Source: a virus. From it: a DNA stretch of 22,585 nucleotides. The stretch spans positions 1-22,585 of the IMG/VR virus record IMGVR_UViG_3300034418_000840. One strand, given 5' to 3'. The first letter of the stretch is position 1; each line of letters starts with the position of its first letter. Shown here piece by piece: positions 18,499 to 22,585 of this stretch. The notes under the pieces are model-generated. The model had not been told where the DNA came from and did not search any database. It saw only the letters and a program-made list of their open reading frames with translations. The translations under genes and the position numbers were made by a program.

Positions 18499-20232
18499 TT
18501 ATTTATTTGTTGGGTAAGCACCTCCGTTTGGCATATCTTTTGGTGCTACTGGCACTTCACTTGGATTGTTTGGTGCTACATAGCCTTCTGATAAAGCCTC
18601 TTCTTCGCTTACTTGTTGTTTCTTCTTATAAACTCTCTTTTCCCAAAAGTGGTGACAGTTCTTACCGCCCTTAAACTTAAATAGCGAGTAGTTTCTTCCT
18701 TTGTGTCCTAATTCTTTGTTGATACCTCTGAAAGACATTTGATTAATATCTTCTAAGCGGAATACAATATCCTTCTCTGTGATACCCTCCATCTTTTGAC
18801 AGAATAAACGGCTGTCAGGAGACTTTCTCATAGGCATATAGGCATAGCGTACCTTATAGCCTTTATTGTCCTGAGAAGACTCCTTAGAGGGTTTAGCATC
18901 CTTCTCTGATACATTAGCAAGTTCTACTTTCTCAGCAGATACTAATTCCCAATCATCAGAGATAACCTCTCCTAATTCCTCTAACTGCTCAAAGATATCT
19001 TCAAACTCTTCGTCTGATAAGTCTGTTTGCTCTTCTACTTTAGACAGCTTCTCACCAGTCTCTTCTTCTCTCTTAACTTTAGTAGCAATATTATCAAGTT
19101 CTGTAAACTCAATAGGCTGTAGCGTAACAAAGTATAAGTTAAGATAGATTTGATTGAAGGCAAGTATCTCACTTAGCCCTTCAGTAATTTGCTGTTGGAA
19201 TGGGCGGATAACCATATTATCCATAATGATAGAGGCTGTTCTAAGCTCTTCTGCGTTGTTACCAAATCCAGTGTTATCTTTAATACCTAATAGAATAGGA
19301 GATACAATGCGGTGTCCAAGCATAATTTTCTCTCTTGCTTCATCTGCCAAGAATTGGTACTGTGCGTGAGCATCAGGCAGATGTATAGGTTCAATAGTGG
19401 CTTGGTCTTCTGAAGAGTCATTAAAGGTAAGTACAAATTTACCTGCGTTTGAGCTACCGCTGAACTTATCATAAATCTTTCTCTCAATAAGTTCTTGAGT
19501 CTCTTCGTTAGGAACTCCGTTATTGAAGTTGAATAAGAGAGATGGCTGTAAGCCATTCTGAATATTATTGATATGGTAGTTAGCTACCTCTTCTTCTAAG
19601 TTAGCATACTGAAGACATCCGTTATAATCAACAGGTGAATAGTAATAGAATCCTGACTTGTAAGGCTTAAAGATGTATAACTCAATAAGGTCTCCTTTTG
19701 CTCCGTTTCCAAAGGTAGGAATACGCTTAGGTTTGTCAGAAGGCTTTAGCTCACTCCACTTAGGGTGATAGTAGTATGCCTTAATCTTACCATCCTTAGC
19801 TTTCTCTGCTCTAAGAGTCTCCATAGGAAAGTGTACTACCTTAACAATAGAAGTCTTAGTCTTGTTGTAGATAACTTGCAAAGCACCTTGACCTAATAAC
19901 TTATAGTCATTAACCAGCTTACGCATACAAGATGGCTTAAATAATAGCTTCATCTTAGCGTACATCTGTGGCTTTTCTGCACTATCTGTAGCATCTAACC
20001 CTCTACCGTATATCATTTCGGTAATACCGTTGATACAACAAGCGTTAGTAGGGCTTCCTAAGTAGTTATCTACAAGGCTGTCAAAGTAGTCTTGATGGTC
20101 ATCTCCTGTAAGGTATAACACCCAATCCTTACGGTCATCTTCAATAATCTCAGGAGACTGATAGCCACTAAGGTTTACTACCCTAATGCTATTCTTATAC
20201 TCCTTTTTTAAGTGTGCGCTGTTTCTTGCCAT
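18499..20232 (-). CDS. Portal protein with extra C-terminal Cys/His domain
   Basis: A 577-residue portal protein, the dodecameric ring at the DNA-entry vertex that docks the terminase and the tail. The portal core (about 35-375) shows YFDSLVDNYLGSPTNACCINGITEMIYGRGL, KLVNDYKLLGQGALQVIY, VVHFPMETLRAEK and the stem/crown-side helices GHRIVSPILLGIKDNTGFGNNAEELRTA (306-333). Residues 385-460 are an acidic linker. Residues 462-540 form a further conserved-looking module: SRLFCQKM (Cys478), EDINQMSFRG and FKGGKNCHHFW (Cys526, His527, His528, Trp530), which may bind zinc. The last 40 residues are Pro-rich. It follows the 119-residue gene by 1 base. Confidence 0.88.
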   Translation of the reverse strand: MARNSAHLKKEYKNSIRVVNLSGYQSPEIIEDDRKDWVLYLTGDDHQDYFDSLVDNYLGSPTNACCINGITEMIYGRGLDATDSAEKPQMYAKMKLLFKPSCMRKLVNDYKLLGQGALQVIYNKTKTSIVKVVHFPMETLRAEKAKDGKIKAYYYHPKWSELKPSDKPKRIPTFGNGAKGDLIELYIFKPYKSGFYYYSPVDYNGCLQYANLEEEVANYHINNIQNGLQPSLLFNFNNGVPNEETQELIERKIYDKFSGSSNAGKFVLTFNDSSEDQATIEPIHLPDAHAQYQFLADEAREKIMLGHRIVSPILLGIKDNTGFGNNAEELRTASIIMDNMVIRPFQQQITEGLSEILAFNQIYLNLYFVTLQPIEFTELDNIATKVKREEETGEKLSKVEEQTDLSDEEFEDIFEQLEELGEVISDDWELVSAEKVELANVSEKDAKPSKESSQDNKGYKVRYAYMPMRKSPDSRLFCQKMEGITEKDIVFRLEDINQMSFRGINKELGHKGRNYSLFKFKGGKNCHHFWEKRVYKKKQQVSEEEALSEGYVAPNNPSEVPVAPKDMPNGGAYPTNK

Positions 20233-20233
20233 A

Positions 20234-20593
20234 TTACAATACTATATAGTCATCATCCGTACCATACTGAGTATAGGTATTAGGATAGCTAAATACTTCT
20301 TTTTTGTCTGTTTTACTTGTTACATAAACTACATCTCTAAATAGCACTTTAGAGTCTGTGCCTAATTCAAGTGTATATATTTGGTCTTCCTTTAATTCAA
20401 TAGTAGGAGTTGCTGTAATCTCTATGAAGTTCCCGTTAGAGGAAGTAGCATAAGTAAAGGTTACATCTAACTCTGATTGGTAAGTACCATTCTCCGTTAA
20501 AGAAAGCGTTGCAGCATCTAAGTCCGCACTTGCATAAGAAGAGGGAATAATACTGAAAGTCTGTGCTGTCTGTATAGGTCTTAATTGTATCAC
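20234..20593 (-). CDS. Hypothetical beta-rich structural protein
   Basis: A 119-residue protein predicted from its pattern of alternating hydrophobic residues to be a beta sandwich (FIEITATPTIEL, IYTLELGTDSKVLFRDVVYVTS). It lies between a terminator-flanked structural gene and the portal, 1 base before the portal start. A minor virion protein or a head decoration or stabilisation protein is plausible. No family is recognised, and no consensus promoter was found in the gap before it. Confidence 0.62.
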   Translation of the reverse strand: MIQLRPIQTAQTFSIIPSSYASADLDAATLSLTENGTYQSELDVTFTYATSSNGNFIEITATPTIELKEDQIYTLELGTDSKVLFRDVVYVTSKTDKKEVFSYPNTYTQYGTDDDYIVL

Positions 20594-20645
20594 AATAGGA
20601 TAACCTAATAGTATGTTTTCTGTTTTTATTTGTACCTATACAAAC

Positions 20646-20671
20646 GAAAAAAGCAGCCTTACGGGGCTGCT
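20646..20671 (-). terminator. Intrinsic terminator after structural gene
   Basis: On the minus strand AGCAGCC, loop CCGTAA, GGCTGCT, then TTTTTTCG: a 7-bp stem with a six-T run, 25 bases past the stop of the 168-residue structural gene. It would stop most transcripts before the 119-residue protein and portal genes. Confidence 0.88.
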
Positions 20672-20696
20672 CTAATCATTAGGCTGTCTATATTAA

Positions 20697-21203
20697 TTAG
20701 GCAGCTGGGAAAGTACCTGTTACACTGCTTGCAGGAGTACGCTCCATACCTGTAAAGGTAAGTGTGTAACCTGATAAGTCAGACATAGCTGCTCCAGTTA
20801 CAATAGTACCACCTGTTACATCAGCACCGTTCTCTCTACCTACTAAGAATAGGTTTCCGTTATAGTCCTCTACTACAATTCTTGGTCTACCGAATGATAA
20901 TAGCTTAATAGCTTGGTTATCGGCAGCACTAAGTTTTGGTAGGGTAAGTTCTAATACCTGCTCAAAAGCAGTAGTTCCATTCTCTCTTGAAGACTGGATG
21001 TTCTGTGTTAAAGAAGAGTTCCCTTTAAGTTCGTACTTGAATACATCAGCTGTAGCTGCCCAACCCGAAACAGATACTACTGTACCATCCGCCTCTTCGT
21101 CAATGCTAACCGCTGAGTCGTAGTTGATGAAGTAAACATTCTTCAATCCACCTACAGCATCCTTACAAGGTAATACTCTTCCTGCTGAAATGTCGCAACT
21201 CAT
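20697..21203 (-). CDS. Putative virion structural protein
   Basis: A 168-residue, beta-rich protein placed after the major capsid gene and between two terminators, which implies its own high dose. The opening (MSCDISAGRVLPCKDAVGGLKNVYFINY) has two cysteines and recalls a short protein common in marine Bacteroidota phage contigs; I cannot attach a tested function. The rest alternates strands (ELTLPKLSAADNQAIKLLSFGRPRIVVEDYNGNLFLVG) and ends in an Ala/Thr-rich tail. A tail-tube, head-decoration or neck protein are all possible. Confidence 0.68.
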   Translation of the reverse strand: MSCDISAGRVLPCKDAVGGLKNVYFINYDSAVSIDEEADGTVVSVSGWAATADVFKYELKGNSSLTQNIQSSRENGTTAFEQVLELTLPKLSAADNQAIKLLSFGRPRIVVEDYNGNLFLVGRENGADVTGGTIVTGAAMSDLSGYTLTFTGMERTPASSVTGTFPAA

Positions 21204-21218
21204 AGTTTTATTTTTTAT

Positions 21219-21256
21219 TAAAAAAGGGTAGGCAGGCTCTTCGGCACACCTACCCT
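21219..21256 (-). terminator. Terminator after the major capsid gene
   Basis: On the minus strand AGGGTAGG ... CCTACCCT (8-bp stem, plus 21225-21232 with 21249-21256, 16-base loop) followed by a T-run (plus poly-A 21220-21225). It lies in the 75-base gap after the capsid gene and may act as a partial terminator that makes capsid mRNA most abundant. Confidence 0.82.
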
Positions 21257-21278
21257 CTTTCGTTATACAATTTGTTTA

Positions 21279-22223
21279 TTATGCTAAAGTTAGCAATACA
21301 AGGTCAGACCCAATTCCGTACTGAACACCAGCAGTGAATCGCATAATTACTCGTACATTCTGAGAACCATCAAGGTCAGCCATATCAATAACTTTAACCT
21401 CGTTGTGGTCAGATAATAGACCAGTACCGAAGTAAAGGTTAGAAGCCTCACCAGCGATGATGTGGTCAGCAGGCATACCAGGAGTGTGTTGGATTTTAAC
21501 ACCATCAAAAGATAGAGCGTTTCCGTTGTTGTACCAAAGTGAACCTCTGCTATCAACACCAGCTGCACCTAATCCAGCAGCACCAAATCCACCTAAAGCT
21601 CGGATGTAAGCTTTGAAAGCTACAGTTGGAGCATAGATAGTAAGGTCTTCTCTACCATAAACAGTTGAAGGAACTGCATCTAAAGTGTTCTCAAGTAATC
21701 CTACAATGTTAGAAGCAGTGAATGAAGTTTCAGAACCGTTAGCAGCATCGTTTACATCAGAGTCAGCAGCCATAAGAACTGAGAATCCATCAAATTCACC
21801 TGCGTTAGCGTTTACTCCACCCCAAATGTTTTGCTCAGTTTTCTCAGCAACTTTACCAGCTGTGTGAGCAATTAGGAAGTCTGCGAAGTTTGGAGGTAGT
21901 TGGTCAAATGCACCAATTCCCATTTGGATAGCCTCCCAGTCAGAACGGAAGTCTTTTTTACATAATTCAACATTTACTTGGAACTCTTCAGGTTGAAGAA
22001 TACGCTCAGTAAGTGTTACATTTCCTGTGTCAGCAAAGTCACAAGATGCGTTAGCAATAAGTCCTGAAGTAGAAACTTTCTTGATAACCTCTTTGTACTT
22101 TACATTTGGTTTAATGCTGATAGCAGCCTCGTTTAGAGTCTTGCCTGAAAGAAGGGCAGCTGAAATATACTGTCCTGCAAATTCACCAGCATAAGTAGTA
22201 GTGATTGAAGTAGTTGTTGCCAT
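21279..22223 (-). CDS. Major capsid protein
   Basis: A 314-residue protein assigned as the major capsid protein, probably of the HK97 fold. Support: length, an N-terminal helical segment after a Thr-rich start (GEFAGQYISAALLSGKTL), the middle FRSDWEAIQMG and Gly/Ala-rich stretch GGFGAAGLGAAGVDSRG (211-227), the C-terminal strand pattern VKIQHTPGMPADHIIAGEASNLYFGTGLLSDHNEVKV and RFTAGVQYGIGSDLVLL, the scaffold-like gene just upstream, and a terminator just downstream as for a highly expressed gene. The start has an A-rich leader (AAATAAAAATGGC). Confidence 0.82.
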   Translation of the reverse strand: MATTTSITTTYAGEFAGQYISAALLSGKTLNEAAISIKPNVKYKEVIKKVSTSGLIANASCDFADTGNVTLTERILQPEEFQVNVELCKKDFRSDWEAIQMGIGAFDQLPPNFADFLIAHTAGKVAEKTEQNIWGGVNANAGEFDGFSVLMAADSDVNDAANGSETSFTASNIVGLLENTLDAVPSTVYGREDLTIYAPTVAFKAYIRALGGFGAAGLGAAGVDSRGSLWYNNGNALSFDGVKIQHTPGMPADHIIAGEASNLYFGTGLLSDHNEVKVIDMADLDGSQNVRVIMRFTAGVQYGIGSDLVLLTLA

Positions 22224-22236
22224 TTTTATTTAATAA

Positions 22237-22585
22237 TTACTTGTTAAACATTTTTTCATAAACCACTCCCATAGTAGTTTGTGGTTTGTTTTGTTTGAAG
22301 AAGCTAAGTTTTGCTTTGTATTCCACTTCAGGGCTGTGAGCAATAGGCTCTACAGGTGACTCAGCAGATAGTTCTTCTTTAGATAGTTCTTCAGCAGGAA
22401 CTTCAGTTTCCATTTCCTCTGAACCCATCTTTTCCATAATCTGCTCATACATTGCTTTCATCTCAGCAAGTGCAGCTTCTAATTCCTCCTTAGTAGCGTA
22501 CTTAGGCTCTTCAGGAGCTTCTTCTGCGCTATCTTCAGCAGGCATTTCTTCGTCTTCCGCTAATTCAACAGCGTCTTTAACCTCT
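22237..22585 (-). CDS. C-terminal part of a scaffold or prohead protease-scaffold protein (cut by right edge)
   Basis: The frame is open to the right edge; the first in-frame ATG inside the window (22545) is probably internal. The visible 115 residues are extremely acidic and rich in Glu, Ala and Pro with a helix (KEELEAALAEMKAMYEQIMEKMG), typical of capsid scaffold domains. After PVEPIAHSPE the tail turns basic (KAKLSFFKQNKPQTTMGVVYEKMFNK), a sign of a capsid-binding end as in scaffolds. It lies 13 bases before the major capsid gene. Whether a protease domain precedes it is outside the window. Confidence 0.7.
   Translation of the reverse strand, partial: EVKDAVELAEDEEMPAEDSAEEAPEEPKYATKEELEAALAEMKAMYEQIMEKMGSEEMETEVPAEELSKEELSAESPVEPIAHSPEVEYKAKLSFFKQNKPQTTMGVVYEKMFNK

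Noticed and set aside
20594-20645. A promoter for the portal operon after the terminator at 20646-20671
   Set aside because: TTTG occurs near 20646 but no TAnnTTTG element lies at the right distance; read-through or a phage-specific promoter remains possible.

Overview
This window looks like a continuous piece of a tailed double-stranded DNA phage genome (or a prophage carrying the same modules) whose host is a member of the Bacteroidota, probably a flavobacterium. The host inference rests on three things in the sequence. Intergenic gaps carry promoters of the Bacteroidota type (TTG, a 20-21 bp spacer, then TAnnTTTG). Many start codons follow A-rich leaders without a Shine-Dalgarno motif (for example AAATAAAAATGGC before the major capsid gene). 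Several products also resemble proteins I associate with Bacteroidota phages. Base composition is AT-rich. Every gene I can support is on the minus strand, so transcription runs from the right edge to the left. I see no integrase, repressor, tRNA, rRNA, insertion sequence or CRISPR array.

In transcription order, the right third is the virion module: the end of a scaffold-like gene, the major capsid protein, two beta-rich structural proteins, the portal, a head-tail connector candidate, two very small genes, three tandem paralogous adhesins, a small repeat protein and an 884-residue tail fibre. Hairpin terminators follow the capsid gene and the next structural gene. The lysis cassette follows: a small membrane protein, a membrane-anchored coiled-coil protein overlapping a lipoprotein (spanin-like pair), a three-TM holin and an M15 endolysin.

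A non-coding switch region (about 8968-9255) separates lysis from the early and replication genes. It holds a minus-strand promoter and, back to back, a plus-strand promoter that points into the 3' end of the lysis genes with no plus-strand ORF downstream. The first leftward transcript is short: a 38-residue ORF and a degenerate M15 homologue lacking two zinc ligands, then an intrinsic terminator. A second promoter starts the replication and recombination operon: two small proteins, ERF annealing protein, SSB, RepA-like ATPase, RusA resolvase, sigma-like factor, a cysteine-rich protein and a PD-(D/E)XK nuclease. A third promoter starts a last operon: a dATP/dGTP diphosphohydrolase-like protein, small genes, a RecE-like exonuclease, a DnaA domain IV-like protein, a cytosine methyltransferase-like protein and the terminase subunits, the large one cut by the left edge.

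The genes form a coherent programme: nucleotide-pool control, replication, exonuclease plus annealing-protein recombination, packaging, capsid assembly, host attachment and lysis. The most interesting features are the three phage promoters with a shared extended start site, the opposing promoter, the inactivated M15 homologue beside a normal one, the mosaic triplicated adhesins, and a stand-alone DnaA DNA-binding domain. Tail-tube, tape-measure and remaining tail genes are not visible and may lie outside the window.
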